Part shown: in pieces, positions 25,569 to 33,541 of the stretch | Numbering within the stretch: the stretch's first letter is position 1 | Layout of the letters: the number at the start of each line of letters is the position of its first letter | From: a virus | Virus record (IMG/VR): IMGVR_UViG_3300042323_000705 | Coordinates: 1 to 64,000 of that record | Direction: 5' to 3' (one strand) | Length of the DNA stretch: 64,000 nt | Notes under the pieces: model-generated | Databases searched by the model: none | The model's input: only the letters and a program-made list of their open reading frames with translations | What the model was told of the DNA's origin: nothing | Made by a program: the position numbers and the translations under genes

Positions 25569-25802
25569 CTTTGTTGAGGGTAGTTCTTTGTCTTTACCGC
25601 AAACATAGCGGCCAACAACTTCAAAAGTAAGAAGTTTCTTTTCATCTTCCATTAGCACGACAAGATAAACATCTTGGAAAGTTATAACCCAAGAATCTCT
25701 TAGACCAATAGAATGACTTACGATTCTTTCTACTTTTTCTCCTTCGATTTTAATGATGTCTCCTCGTTTAAGGGAACACCATTCTTCATACAGAGTAGAC
25801 AT
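25560..25802 (-). CDS. Small hypothetical protein, SH3-like beta barrel (80 aa)
   Basis: Start at ATG 25802, just inside the glutaredoxin end. Sequence alternates short strands (RGDIIKIEGEKVERIVSH, SWVITFQDVYLVVLMED, LLTFEVVGRYV), consistent with a small barrel such as those often found in phage early proteins. Co-transcribed with glutaredoxin and ribonucleotide reductase. Function unknown. Confidence 0.6.
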   Translation of the reverse strand: MSTLYEEWCSLKRGDIIKIEGEKVERIVSHSIGLRDSWVITFQDVYLVVLMEDEKKLLTFEVVGRYVCGKDKELPSTKAQ

Positions 25803-26016
25803 GACGTTGAAACTCTGTAGCACCTCCGATGTAGTTTTCCATAGATACAGCATCTTTGAATACTACAGGAACTGTTTTTAAACCATTCTCTTGCATAAAC
25901 TCAATCATAGATTCTAATGATAACTCTTTGTAGTCTAATCCTGCCTTTTTAGCAAGATTCTTTACCATTTCACAGTAAACACAACGAGGAGTATCTCTTG
26001 TAATAAAGTAGTACAT
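25786..26016 (-). CDS. Glutaredoxin
   Basis: 76 residues with the redox pair CVYC at residues 12-15, cis-proline loop TVPVVF near residue 49 and the C-terminal GG motif (YIGGATEF). It reduces the CxxC of ribonucleotide reductase after each turnover. Stop/start overlap with nrdA confirms the partnership. Length is typical of phage glutaredoxins. Confidence 0.9.
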   Translation of the reverse strand: MYYFITRDTPRCVYCEMVKNLAKKAGLDYKELSLESMIEFMQENGLKTVPVVFKDAVSMENYIGGATEFQRHVYSV

Positions 26017-27698
26017 TATGCCTCACAAGATGAGCAAGTTAACAAGTTTCGAACTAACTCTTGAGCAGGGTTAGTTGATCGTTGGTAGTACATCGTCTTT
26101 ACTCCTAGGTGCCAAGCCATAACAAGAAGATCATGGACATCACTTGGAGGGGAATTAGGATGCACAGTAATATTAAGAGATTGCGATTGATCAATATACT
26201 TTTGCCGATCTGCTGCTTGAATTACAATTTCTAGTTGTGAGATTTCTCCGAAGGTTTTGAAAACTTCTTTTTCGTGCTCACTGAGAAACTCGAGGTGTTG
26301 GACTGAACCTCCACGGATGAGGATTGATCGCCATACCTCTTCAGTATCTTTTTCATGAGTTGCGAGGACACTTTGAAGGTAGGGGTTTTTGTAGGTGTAT
26401 TTCCCTTTTGCAAGATCTTTCGTGAAGTAGTTACTAGCAAGTGGTTCAATACTAGGAGATACAGCACCAAGGATAAAACTTGAGCTAGTAGTAGGAGCAA
26501 TAGCCATGAGAGTGACATTACGACGACCATAACCTTTCAGTAGTTCAGGCTCACCAAACAACTTAGCCATTTCTTTAGAAGCAGCTAGTGATCTGATGTT
26601 AATAAAGTTGTGAATAGTTCGGTTTAGATCACGTGCTTCTTCTGATTCAAAGGCTAGTAGTTTAGACTGAAGTAAGCTATGATACCCAAGAGTACCAATC
26701 CCGAGAGCGCGTTGCTTAATAGCGAAATTACGAGCCGCTTCCATAAACCTGATGTTAGCGGTTTTTTCAATGTACTCTTCCATAACAGCATCGAGGAAGA
26801 AAGCCAAGACTTCAACTGCATCTGTTTCCTTCCATTCATCCCAAGTAGCCATGTTCATTGAAGACAAGTCGCAAACAAAAGATTCATCTTCTGTTGAAGA
26901 CAATGCAATCTCTGAACACAGGTTGCTTGAGTAGATTTTACGCCCTAGAGCCTTATAGACCTCTGGGGCTGCATTATTTACTGTGTCTGTCCAGAAGATA
27001 TAAGGATAGCCAGATTCGAAACGTTTACGAATAATAGCTCCCCATACCTTACGTTTGTCTTTATCACCACCAAGCATAGATTGCATCCAAGCGTCTGTAA
27101 TACAGACCCCTAGCGAAATGTCCTGAATCGGTGATCCTTCTTCTCGCATGTTGAGCCACTCGTGAATGTCTGGGTGCTCGACATCAAGGTAGCCCGCCCA
27201 GGCTCCGCGACGTGTAGTGCCTTGACTGATGACGCTTGTGGTCGTCTGAAACATTTCCACAAAATGTACAGGACCGTCAGCTGAACCACCAGACCTAATA
27301 GGAGTCCCCCTAGGACGAATGTGACCAAGATAGCCGCTAGTACCTGCTCCATGTTTTGTTTGCATCCCCACTTCTGCTACTTTTTCAAGAATACCACCCA
27401 TGTCATCCGGAACATAAACGTTATTGCAACTGATAGGTAGTCCTTCACGACCAAAGTTTGACCACACAGGAGAGGCTAGACTATAGAAGCCTCGTGACAT
27501 GTAGTCGTAGAATTTAGCCTCTAACTGATCTACAAACTTGTAGTCAGCCTCAACTAGCATGTTAGAAACAACTACACCGAATCGTTTAGCGATGTTTCCT
27601 ACTCGTTGTTGTACCGTTTCTCCGTTACGAAGATAGCTACCTCCTTTAGACATAAAATCGACAGTATCTTTTGTTACCCAGTACCAAGGTTCTTGCAT
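26016..27698 (-). CDS. nrdA: Ribonucleoside-diphosphate reductase, alpha subunit (class I)
   Basis: 560 residues. Makes dNDPs from NDPs, supplying DNA synthesis. Visible signatures: SNLCSEIALSS (radical-site Cys with flanking Asn and Glu), the redox cysteines in GLPISCNNVYVPDD and ESFVCDLSSMN, and the C-terminal LLTCSSCEA, which takes electrons from glutaredoxin. Shorter than E. coli NrdA (about 760) mainly because the N-terminal ATP cone is missing, as in many phage enzymes, so dATP feedback inhibition is probably absent. ATG overlaps the nrdB stop. Confidence 0.95.
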   Translation of the reverse strand: MQEPWYWVTKDTVDFMSKGGSYLRNGETVQQRVGNIAKRFGVVVSNMLVEADYKFVDQLEAKFYDYMSRGFYSLASPVWSNFGREGLPISCNNVYVPDDMGGILEKVAEVGMQTKHGAGTSGYLGHIRPRGTPIRSGGSADGPVHFVEMFQTTTSVISQGTTRRGAWAGYLDVEHPDIHEWLNMREEGSPIQDISLGVCITDAWMQSMLGGDKDKRKVWGAIIRKRFESGYPYIFWTDTVNNAAPEVYKALGRKIYSSNLCSEIALSSTEDESFVCDLSSMNMATWDEWKETDAVEVLAFFLDAVMEEYIEKTANIRFMEAARNFAIKQRALGIGTLGYHSLLQSKLLAFESEEARDLNRTIHNFINIRSLAASKEMAKLFGEPELLKGYGRRNVTLMAIAPTTSSSFILGAVSPSIEPLASNYFTKDLAKGKYTYKNPYLQSVLATHEKDTEEVWRSILIRGGSVQHLEFLSEHEKEVFKTFGEISQLEIVIQAADRQKYIDQSQSLNITVHPNSPPSDVHDLLVMAWHLGVKTMYYQRSTNPAQELVRNLLTCSSCEA

Positions 27699-28681
27699 CA
27701 CTTAAAAATATCCTCTAGATCGAAACTTTTGTTGTTTTTAGCATACTCGACTGGACGCTTGTGAAAGAAATCTGTCATGTTAGACCCTAGTGTTTCTTCT
27801 TCCATCCAAAGTGTTTGCTTTACTAATTCTTTTTCTTCTGTTGACTCTTCTAGTTTGGGAAACCCAATCTGTTCCATAGAGTCATTAATACGTCTTTTAA
27901 TATAGGCTTTTAGAATGTCCTGTGATAAGTGTTTGTTAGTGTACCCTTGTAGGATCCAGTCGATAACTTTAGCTTCAGCTTCATAAGCTGCTTGGCATTC
28001 CTCTTTAATCCTTTGTTTGAGTTCTTCGTCGAATAGCTCAGGATATTCCTCTTTCAGTTTGTTGATAAGATAGATACCAACTTGTGCATGAAGCATTTCT
28101 TCATTTCGAGTATACTGGATTTGTTGTGCTACATCTTTTAACACGTTATCAAAACGGTTAAAGTGCATCATAGTATAGAACTGACTGAAAAGAGATACGT
28201 TTTCTACGAACAGAGTGAAGAGACAGATAGCATAGACATACTGTTTCTTATCATCTTTATATTTCTTTTCAAGGTACTTTTGTAGATACTTGACACGGTT
28301 AGCTACGACATCTTTCTTTAGATTCTCTTCGAATACCGCTTCTAAACCTAGAACTGTAAGTAACTTCTCATAAGCAATGTTATGAATGACTTCTGAGTTA
28401 GCCATAACATAACCTAAGTCTTTAATAGCAGGATGGGGTAAGTGATCACCTAGCTGTGCCCAAAAGCTTTTGACAGCTACTTCAATTTGACCGATAGCAG
28501 AAAGAGTGCGTACTACTACTTCTTTTTCTTCTTCAGTTAATTGAGTTTTGAACTGAGCATAGTCGGACTTGAATGAAAATTCATTACTAGTCCAAAAGCC
28601 TGACCACATAGCATCGATGAATTGTTGTGTTTCCGGATAGTTATTAGGTTTCCGTGATACCTGTTTGTCGAATAAGCCCAT
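27698..28681 (-). CDS. nrdB: Ribonucleoside-diphosphate reductase, beta subunit (class I)
   Basis: 327 residues from MGLFDKQ, preceded by GAGGG. Dimetal/tyrosyl radical ligands are visible: NSEVIHNIAYEKL reproduces the ExxHxxxY element (metal ligands plus radical Tyr), FVENVSLFSQF gives the next Glu, and RNEEMLHAQVG the last ExxH. This generates the radical passed to NrdA. A phage-type promoter lies about 32 bases upstream of the start, inside the preceding gene, so nrdBA can be transcribed separately. Confidence 0.95.
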   Translation of the reverse strand: MGLFDKQVSRKPNNYPETQQFIDAMWSGFWTSNEFSFKSDYAQFKTQLTEEEKEVVVRTLSAIGQIEVAVKSFWAQLGDHLPHPAIKDLGYVMANSEVIHNIAYEKLLTVLGLEAVFEENLKKDVVANRVKYLQKYLEKKYKDDKKQYVYAICLFTLFVENVSLFSQFYTMMHFNRFDNVLKDVAQQIQYTRNEEMLHAQVGIYLINKLKEEYPELFDEELKQRIKEECQAAYEAEAKVIDWILQGYTNKHLSQDILKAYIKRRINDSMEQIGFPKLEESTEEKELVKQTLWMEEETLGSNMTDFFHKRPVEYAKNNKSFDLEDIFK

Positions 28682-28874
28682 AGTTCCCTCGTCGTTTCTT
28701 ATTGTAAATTGTCTCTGCTTTATAGCTAAGAGGTGAACCAAGTTTCAGTACTGTTGTTACAATACGTTCTTGTTCTTTATTATGGATTTTTGTATAAACA
28801 GCAATATAGAACTGCTGCTTTACATAGGTTCTATCAAGTTCCAGCAGCTCGGCTGCTTTGTCCCACAAGCTCAT
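28644..28874 (-). CDS. Small hypothetical protein (76 aa) overlapping nrdB start
   Basis: Begins MSLWDKAAELLELDRTYVKQQF and has a basic C-terminal half. Overlaps nrdB by 38 bases and contains the phage promoter for nrdB in its coding region. No recognised motif. Its start overlaps the end of the preceding gene. Real because of the codon pattern and coupling, function unknown. Confidence 0.55.
   Translation of the reverse strand: MSLWDKAAELLELDRTYVKQQFYIAVYTKIHNKEQERIVTTVLKLGSPLSYKAETIYNKKRRGNYGLIRQTGITET
28713..28735 (-). promoter_or_regulatory. Phage RNA polymerase promoter candidate before nrdB
   Basis: On -, CACCTCTT then AGCTA then TAAAG then CAGAG; it matches the family at 39641, 44286, 50787 and 54241 at all but the last position. 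The site ends about 32 bases before the nrdB start, a good leader length. Promoter function is inferred from repetition and position plus the T7-type polymerase gene. Confidence 0.75.
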
Positions 28875-29094
28875 TTGCGATATCCTTTACAATAAGTGGG
28901 TAATCTTCTTCAGCAAGTAGTAGCGTTCCAGCAGCTAAATTTTCCTTATCTATCAACTGTTTATGCCTATGCTCTATAGTGTCATAGTTTGCTAACAGCT
29001 CTTTTGCCATCGTGTCGAACTTAGCATCAGTGATAAGACTCTCGTCTAGTATGTAGTATGCGTAGGCCGTGATCAGATACCACGGCACAAGCAT
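28834..29094 (-). CDS. Hypothetical protein (86 aa)
   Basis: The start MLVPWYLITAYAYY just after the phosphoesterase stop is preferred over an upstream ATG that would overlap by 70 bases. The phrase YAYYILDESLITDAKFDTMAKEL resembles the N-terminal Ia region of NAD-dependent DNA ligases (YY..D.s.isDaeYD), but the remainder is too short for a ligase. It may be an isolated ligase-Ia-like domain. Low certainty about function. Confidence 0.6.
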   Translation of the reverse strand: MLVPWYLITAYAYYILDESLITDAKFDTMAKELLANYDTIEHRHKQLIDKENLAAGTLLLAEEDYPLIVKDIANELVGQSSRAAGT

Positions 29095-29101
29095 GTTAGG
29101 G

Positions 29102-29638
29102 TTAGTCTTTGTTACCTTGAAGTTTTTTATACTTAGCAAGGATTTCTTCGATCGCAATCGGTTTGTAGTCATTCTGTTCTACACAAGCGTTAAAGTAAGG
29201 ACCTGGAGGGCTATCGTTATTATGGATATGCCCGTGAACATTAACACCACCAGCTACAACAATACGCTCATGGATGCTAGCTTCATGAATAGGGACATGA
29301 GTCAGTAGAAGGTTCCATTCAGTAAAGACTCGCCACATAGAAACTTTTTTAAACCATCCACCTTTTGACAAGAATGGAATATCATCATGGTTTCCTACGA
29401 TCAACCGTTTAGATCCATGTAGCTTACTTAGTAGACTACCTAGCTCTTCATAGCAGTTCTTACCCATACCAACATCACCAAGATGATAGACCTTATCACC
29501 GGGCTTTACTACAGAGTTCCAGTTATCAATAAGGCACTCATTCATTAACTCTGCATTAGCAAAAGGACGACCACAGTACTGGATAATATTGTCGTGAAAG
29601 AAGTGAGTGTCAGAAGTAACCCAGATATCATGCGCCAT
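29102..29638 (-). CDS. Calcineurin-like metallophosphoesterase
   Basis: 178 residues from MAHDIW. Dimetal motifs in order: SDTHFFH (DxH), YHLGDVG (GD), VGNHDD (GNHD), THVPIH and HGHIHNN (GHxH). Matches the phage/bacterial phosphoesterase family that hydrolyses phosphomono- or diesters. In this context it may act in nucleotide salvage or DNA processing; substrate not evident. Start overlaps the previous stop. Confidence 0.9.
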   Translation of the reverse strand: MAHDIWVTSDTHFFHDNIIQYCGRPFANAELMNECLIDNWNSVVKPGDKVYHLGDVGMGKNCYEELGSLLSKLHGSKRLIVGNHDDIPFLSKGGWFKKVSMWRVFTEWNLLLTHVPIHEASIHERIVVAGGVNVHGHIHNNDSPPGPYFNACVEQNDYKPIAIEEILAKYKKLQGNKD

Positions 29639-29951
29639 TCTTAGGACTCCATAACTTTGCAAACTTCAGTACGTTAGGATATTCCGCACGAGGGCAAACT
29701 ACTGCACAAGCCTTACGTGCTTCTAGTGTACGGTTCTCATGTGCTAAGTATACATCAGGTAACTCCGCAATTTTATCAAATTCTTTTTGATTTACACGAA
29801 CTACACACTTTTTGAAACTGTTATCAATCCAATCTTCATAGTCTTTCTTAAATTCAAAAGTTAGATGAGCACCAAGAACAGCATGAGCTACAAGAGTGGG
29901 GACCATGTAGTCAGGGAATTCATCTAGTACTGCGATGTATAACTTAGTCAT
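29628..29951 (-). CDS. PTH2-like protein (putative)
   Basis: 107 residues: KLYIAVLDEFPDYMVPTLVAHAVLGAH then KKCVVRVNQKEFDKIAELPDVYLAHENRTLEA (read as two parts). The order strand, helix with small residues, strand with basic-VV, resembles the Pth2 type peptidyl-tRNA hydrolase fold found in some phages. Key residues could not be verified; treat as tentative. Confidence 0.55.
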   Translation of the reverse strand: MTKLYIAVLDEFPDYMVPTLVAHAVLGAHLTFEFKKDYEDWIDNSFKKCVVRVNQKEFDKIAELPDVYLAHENRTLEARKACAVVCPRAEYPNVLKFAKLWSPKNGA

Positions 29952-30237
29952 GACTCATCCCATTACCCATTGAAATCTTACGATACTTTTCAATCTTTAC
30001 AAACTTCATATCAAGTAGATCTGCGTTAGGGTCATACTCAAAACGAGGATCTTCACCTTCAACAAGAATAGCACAAGCGCAGACATCGTTCCACTCTTTA
30101 ATAAGAGCTTCATAGTTTTTCTCAAGAGTGTTAGGATGAACTTCATCCATACCAAACTGAGCGCACTTGATAGCTACTTGAGCTAGCTCTGCTGCTTCTT
30201 CTGCTAGCTTTAGAAGGTAGTATTGCTGCTTATTCAT
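29944..30237 (-). CDS. MazG-like nucleotide pyrophosphohydrolase
   Basis: 97 residues. The first helix KLAEEAAELAQVAIK contains the EExxE metal motif of all-alpha NTP-PPases, and the second helix LIKEWNDVCACAIL the (E)xxD pair. Such enzymes hydrolyse NTPs/dNTPs or ppGpp. Fits the nucleotide-metabolism neighbourhood. C-terminal part is variable. Confidence 0.7.
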   Translation of the reverse strand: MNKQQYYLLKLAEEAAELAQVAIKCAQFGMDEVHPNTLEKNYEALIKEWNDVCACAILVEGEDPRFEYDPNADLLDMKFVKIEKYRKISMGNGMSHD

Positions 30238-30388
30238 TTTTGCATTCCACTTTTGTGTCTAGTGTTGGGGGTAACTGATACTGTTCAACTATTAACTTTT
30301 CACCACAAGTTTCGCAGACATAAACTTTTCTTAAGGTATTAATCAGAATGTCATGGAATTTCCATTTGCAAGCTTTTACCTTTATCAT
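30230..30388 (-). CDS. Small zinc-finger-like protein (52 aa)
   Basis: ATG overlaps the stop of the acetyltransferase (TAATG) and its end overlaps the MazG start. Contains KACKWKFHDI and YVCETCGEKL: a C..H plus CxxC set that could bind zinc. Found by reading the gap between two longer genes. Function unknown. Confidence 0.6.
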   Translation of the reverse strand: MIKVKACKWKFHDILINTLRKVYVCETCGEKLIVEQYQLPPTLDTKVECKNE

Positions 30389-30834
30389 TACAAAGCTTTC
30401 TTGTAAGTGAACTCGATAGCCTCATAACCAAGCTTAGTATAAAGCAGACCTAAGTTACTCATCTTACTAGTATAAGTCATAACTACAAAATCTGCTTTAG
30501 CTTTTTCTTTAGCCCACGTTTCAAAGTCTTTAAGCATAGCTAGGCTCTTACGCCCTCGGTAATCAGGCTTGACATACCAACCTAACTCTGAGGCAAGTAC
30601 ATCATCAAAGTAGATTCCTTCGCTAGCAACACCAACTAGCAATCCTACTAGCTTGTTCTCTTCTTTTAAAACAGAGCAGTAGTAGTTTTTATCGTAAACG
30701 AGAGAAGCTTCTAAGATCCTTCTCAGCTTAGCTCGGTTAAACTTTTTAGAAGTTCCATAAAGAGTATTGAACTCAGCAGCTAAATCTAAAGTAGCCTCAA
30801 TATCAAACACTTGTAATTTTTCTAGCTGAGTCAC
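30388..30834 (-). CDS. GNAT-family N-acetyltransferase
   Basis: 148 residues. The acetyl-CoA loop is visible as LGWYVKPDYRGRKSLAMLKDFE (motif A, R-G-x-x-S/G), with preceding strand KLVGLLVGVASEG and C-terminal GLLYTKLGYEA typical of GNAT motif B. Target unknown; phages use such enzymes on host proteins or metabolites. Directly follows the primase-helicase gene with two bases of spacing. Confidence 0.8.
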   Translation of the reverse strand: MTQLEKLQVFDIEATLDLAAEFNTLYGTSKKFNRAKLRRILEASLVYDKNYYCSVLKEENKLVGLLVGVASEGIYFDDVLASELGWYVKPDYRGRKSLAMLKDFETWAKEKAKADFVVMTYTSKMSNLGLLYTKLGYEAIEFTYKKAL

Positions 30835-30835
30835 T

Positions 30836-32545
30836 TTATGCTACCTCTGTTGTAATTATTTCAAAGTCGTCCTCATCTTTTTTCTCAACTTCTTCAAGGC
30901 GACCTGTAGCTGAGTTGAATCGATACGCACCTGCAGGACCTGTATTTCCGGTTTTCCGGTCTTTGAGAAGGTAGATTTGACTACGATTTCGAACCAGCTC
31001 ATTTTCTGCAAGCTTGTTCCTTGAAATCGCAATAGTCTGAAAGGAGATTTGCTTAAGTGATCCAGAGCCTTTAAGGTCATCTTCACTAATTGGAGCACCT
31101 GACTCAAATGAGTCTTCCCCCGACTTAACTTTTCTAAGATGCGATACAACTCCGACCCAAATGTTGTGGCGTTTAACGATCTTAAGTAGATCGGACATGA
31201 ATCGATCGATTGCAGCGTTAACATTGCCATCTTCTGTCTCCGATACTGCGATAGTAATATGGTCTAGATAAATATAACGGCAACCATTTAAAGCCATGTA
31301 TTCAATCTTGTCTATCAACCCGTTATCGCTAACAGAGCCTTGATGATCAAGAAGAATAACACGGTTAGGTAGACCTACAGTAGATTCCCAAGCTTTACGC
31401 TCTTCTTCTTCTGTGATCTCTACTCCTGGAAGTCCTAAACGTTTGTTCAGATACAAACCCATGATACCACCAACAGTTTCGCCTACATCTTCTTCAAGGA
31501 AGATACAACCGATTTTTTCTTCAGTTGTTTTTAGAAGATGAAAGATATCTTCTCGAAGCATAGTAGACTTACCGATTGAAGTACCAGCAGCAATCATAGT
31601 AATAGTGCTTAGTGCACGACCATGAGTCAACTCATTTAGTCGATTAAGGAAAGGAGGCCAAGGAACAAACTCTAGGTTTTTAAACTCGTTGTAACGTTCC
31701 CAAGTCTCTTCACCAGCAATAATACCAGAAGGACTGTAGGGTTTAGCATCCCAGATGTAAGCCCAAGCTTTCTTAGTGCCTTCCTCTGATCCATACTTCT
31801 TTAGTGTGTCACAAGCATCTTTTTCATTAGCCTTGACAATCTTTACTTTGTCAGCTCCAAGAATCTTTGCAGCTTCTTTAGATGCTTTTTGACCTTGTTC
31901 ATCTGCATCAAACCAGATAACAATCTCGTTGAACTTTCGAAGTACGTCACGATTCTTTAGAAGATAATTAGTTTGATTAACTCCTCCCATAGAACAAACA
32001 GGATAGATGCTACCATACTTAAGTAGACTAGTCTGTGCAACCGCGAGTGCATCCTCTTCTCCCTCAGTGATAACAATACGCTTACCGCCATTCATGAAGT
32101 GCTCAATGCCGAAAAGGTTTTTAGCTTCTCCGATAGCGTAAGTGTCTGATTTATCTTTAGGATTTTTAGTTTTGTATCCAGCAGTAACCGTACCTGTAGA
32201 ATCAGGGAAAGGAAAGTAATAACGGTCTACGTCTCCTTTCTCATCATAAGAAGCCTTAACATTAAAAAATTCGGATACTGCTTTAGTAATAAGTCTCTCA
32301 GAAAATCCCCTAGAAGGTAACACCATCACATCTTCAAGGGCAATCTCTTTTTTGTAGTGACTTCTTCGGTAGTTGTCTGTTTTATAGACGATCTCTCCTT
32401 TATCGTGTTTCTTTGCATACTCTTTGTTGTAGTCATAAGAGGCTTTACAAGAGAAGCAGTGAGCTGGACCTTCCTCATAAATTTGAGCAGCATCACTAGA
32501 AGCACAACGAAGGCAAGGTTGGTTACGATGTAATACTTTTCCCAT
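30836..32545 (-). CDS. Primase-helicase (T7 gp4-like)
   Basis: 569 residues. N-terminal zinc finger Cys11/Cys14 and Cys30/Cys33 (CLRC, CFSC), TOPRIM with VITEGEEDALAVAQ (Glu near 161) and VIWFDADEQGQ (DxD), then a RecA-type helicase with Walker A AAGTSIGKST (Lys near 326), IYLDHITIAV (Walker B) and SHLRKVKSGE. It makes RNA primers and unwinds DNA as a hexamer, with the polymerase encoded downstream of the same promoter. C-terminus is acidic, as in T7 gp4, where it contacts the polymerase. Confidence 0.95.
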   Translation of the reverse strand: MGKVLHRNQPCLRCASSDAAQIYEEGPAHCFSCKASYDYNKEYAKKHDKGEIVYKTDNYRRSHYKKEIALEDVMVLPSRGFSERLITKAVSEFFNVKASYDEKGDVDRYYFPFPDSTGTVTAGYKTKNPKDKSDTYAIGEAKNLFGIEHFMNGGKRIVITEGEEDALAVAQTSLLKYGSIYPVCSMGGVNQTNYLLKNRDVLRKFNEIVIWFDADEQGQKASKEAAKILGADKVKIVKANEKDACDTLKKYGSEEGTKKAWAYIWDAKPYSPSGIIAGEETWERYNEFKNLEFVPWPPFLNRLNELTHGRALSTITMIAAGTSIGKSTMLREDIFHLLKTTEEKIGCIFLEEDVGETVGGIMGLYLNKRLGLPGVEITEEEERKAWESTVGLPNRVILLDHQGSVSDNGLIDKIEYMALNGCRYIYLDHITIAVSETEDGNVNAAIDRFMSDLLKIVKRHNIWVGVVSHLRKVKSGEDSFESGAPISEDDLKGSGSLKQISFQTIAISRNKLAENELVRNRSQIYLLKDRKTGNTGPAGAYRFNSATGRLEEVEKKDEDDFEIITTEVA

Positions 32546-32708
32546 CAGGTTCCCGATTAAATTCTTTTTCTTTAAAGGTTACAATAGCAATTAGAGTTCG
32601 AAGTGTCCCTACACTAATACCTAAAAGTTCCTCATTTGTACGAGGGAAACCTTCATGGTCATAGGTTTGTTTTGTTAACCAATCAACTAGTTCTTTACTT
32701 GCTTTCAT
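32523..32708 (-). CDS. Small hypothetical protein (61 aa)
   Basis: Short helical protein (ASKELVDWLTKQTYDHEGF, GTLRTLIAIVTFKEKEF) overlapping the start of the primase-helicase gene and the end of its upstream neighbour. No recognised family. Translation coupling suggests expression with the primase. Confidence 0.55.
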   Translation of the reverse strand: MKASKELVDWLTKQTYDHEGFPRTNEELLGISVGTLRTLIAIVTFKEKEFNREPDGKSITS

Positions 32709-32901
32709 AGTACCAACGCCTCCAATTCCAGTTAAAGGTCAACAGTCTAGTTAAATGCTTATCAAAGGTAACCTCTTTATAGTTAAAGAAAACTACAGGG
32801 TTGTACTCTAGCTCTTTGTATACAATTGCCCTTTGACGGTGAGTTTGCACGTAGCAGATAAAAAACCAAATCACTGGTAGATAAACCACATATTCAAACA
32901 T
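32695..32901 (-). CDS. Small membrane protein (68 aa)
   Basis: N-terminal hydrophobic helix YVVYLPVIWFFICYV (residues 4-18) then a basic/aromatic cytoplasmic tail ending NWNWRRWYYESK. One predicted membrane pass. Start overlaps the GIY-YIG gene end. Function unknown; small phage membrane proteins in early regions often act on host envelope or exclusion. Confidence 0.55.
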   Translation of the reverse strand: MFEYVVYLPVIWFFICYVQTHRQRAIVYKELEYNPVVFFNYKEVTFDKHLTRLLTFNWNWRRWYYESK

Positions 32902-33331
32902 ACTTGTACTTCTTCATGTAGTGTTTTAACCTCCGCTTATGACGAGCTGTTACAGGTTCTGTTACTTTCCAAGTTACTTTATCAATGAAACGATTCATGA
33001 ATTCATCGTTGTTACTTGGTGTTTCTACAAAAACCTGACTCCAAGTCTCTGCAAAGCTTAAACCTCCAACAGTATGATACTCCTCAAGTATGATAAACTC
33101 AAACTTGTCTTTACCTTTCTCTTTTATTAAGTCGTTAAGGTAGGAGCTAGAACTTGTGTAAGTCTTCCAGTTGGAAGCCTGACCTTTATTCAACTTGCCC
33201 CTACCTTTGTAGTTCTTTTTACCGATATACTTTTGGTTAGTTTCGGTATAAACTATCATGTAAACAAAGCCGATTGCACCAGCAGGATCTAGTTTTAAAC
33301 CTGTGCAATCCCAATGGCCTTGTTTAGTAAT
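32894..33331 (-). CDS. GIY-YIG endonuclease, probable ATT start
   Basis: The GIY-YIG core reads AIGFVYMIVYTETNQKYIGKK, followed by SNWKTYTSSSSYLNDLIKEKGKDKFEF and AETWSQVF (the conserved Glu). If translation began at the first ATG (33259), the first GIY strand (GFVY) would be lost. In frame upstream there is no ATG/GTG/TTG, but ATT at 33331 is preceded by GCGAGG at ideal distance and gives a complete domain (145 residues). Homing-type endonuclease, probably mobile, close to the nuclease and polymerase genes. Confidence 0.7.
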   Translation of the reverse strand: MTKQGHWDCTGLKLDPAGAIGFVYMIVYTETNQKYIGKKNYKGRGKLNKGQASNWKTYTSSSSYLNDLIKEKGKDKFEFIILEEYHTVGGLSFAETWSQVFVETPSNNDEFMNRFIDKVTWKVTEPVTARHKRRLKHYMKKYKYV

Positions 33332-33346
33332 GCAACCTCGCTAAGT

Positions 33347-33541
33347 TCATAAAAATTCCTTTTTCAATTGTTCCCAGTAGTGCAACTCTGCTTGCTCAAA
33401 GTTGTAAAAAGTTTTAGAGTGGTAAAATTTATTTTTATCCCACAGTTCTACTTTATAGGTAACTGGTCGTTTTTCTGTCTTTTCTTGACGTGTAACACAA
33501 GCGTAACCTAGGTCTTTAAGCCGGAATTCCAGTACGATCAT
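33347..33541 (-). CDS. Small hypothetical protein (64 aa)
   Basis: Beta-beta-alpha pattern (VTYKVELWDKNKFYHSKTF, NFEQAELHYWEQLKKEFL), starting inside the end of the 5' nuclease gene. No recognised motif. It separates the GIY-YIG gene from the nuclease. Confidence 0.55.
   Translation of the reverse strand: MIVLEFRLKDLGYACVTRQEKTEKRPVTYKVELWDKNKFYHSKTFYNFEQAELHYWEQLKKEFL

Noticed and set aside
28834-29172. Longer start for the 28834 gene giving 112 residues
   Set aside because: Would overlap the phosphoesterase by 70 bases; the later ATG after the stop fits the local pattern.
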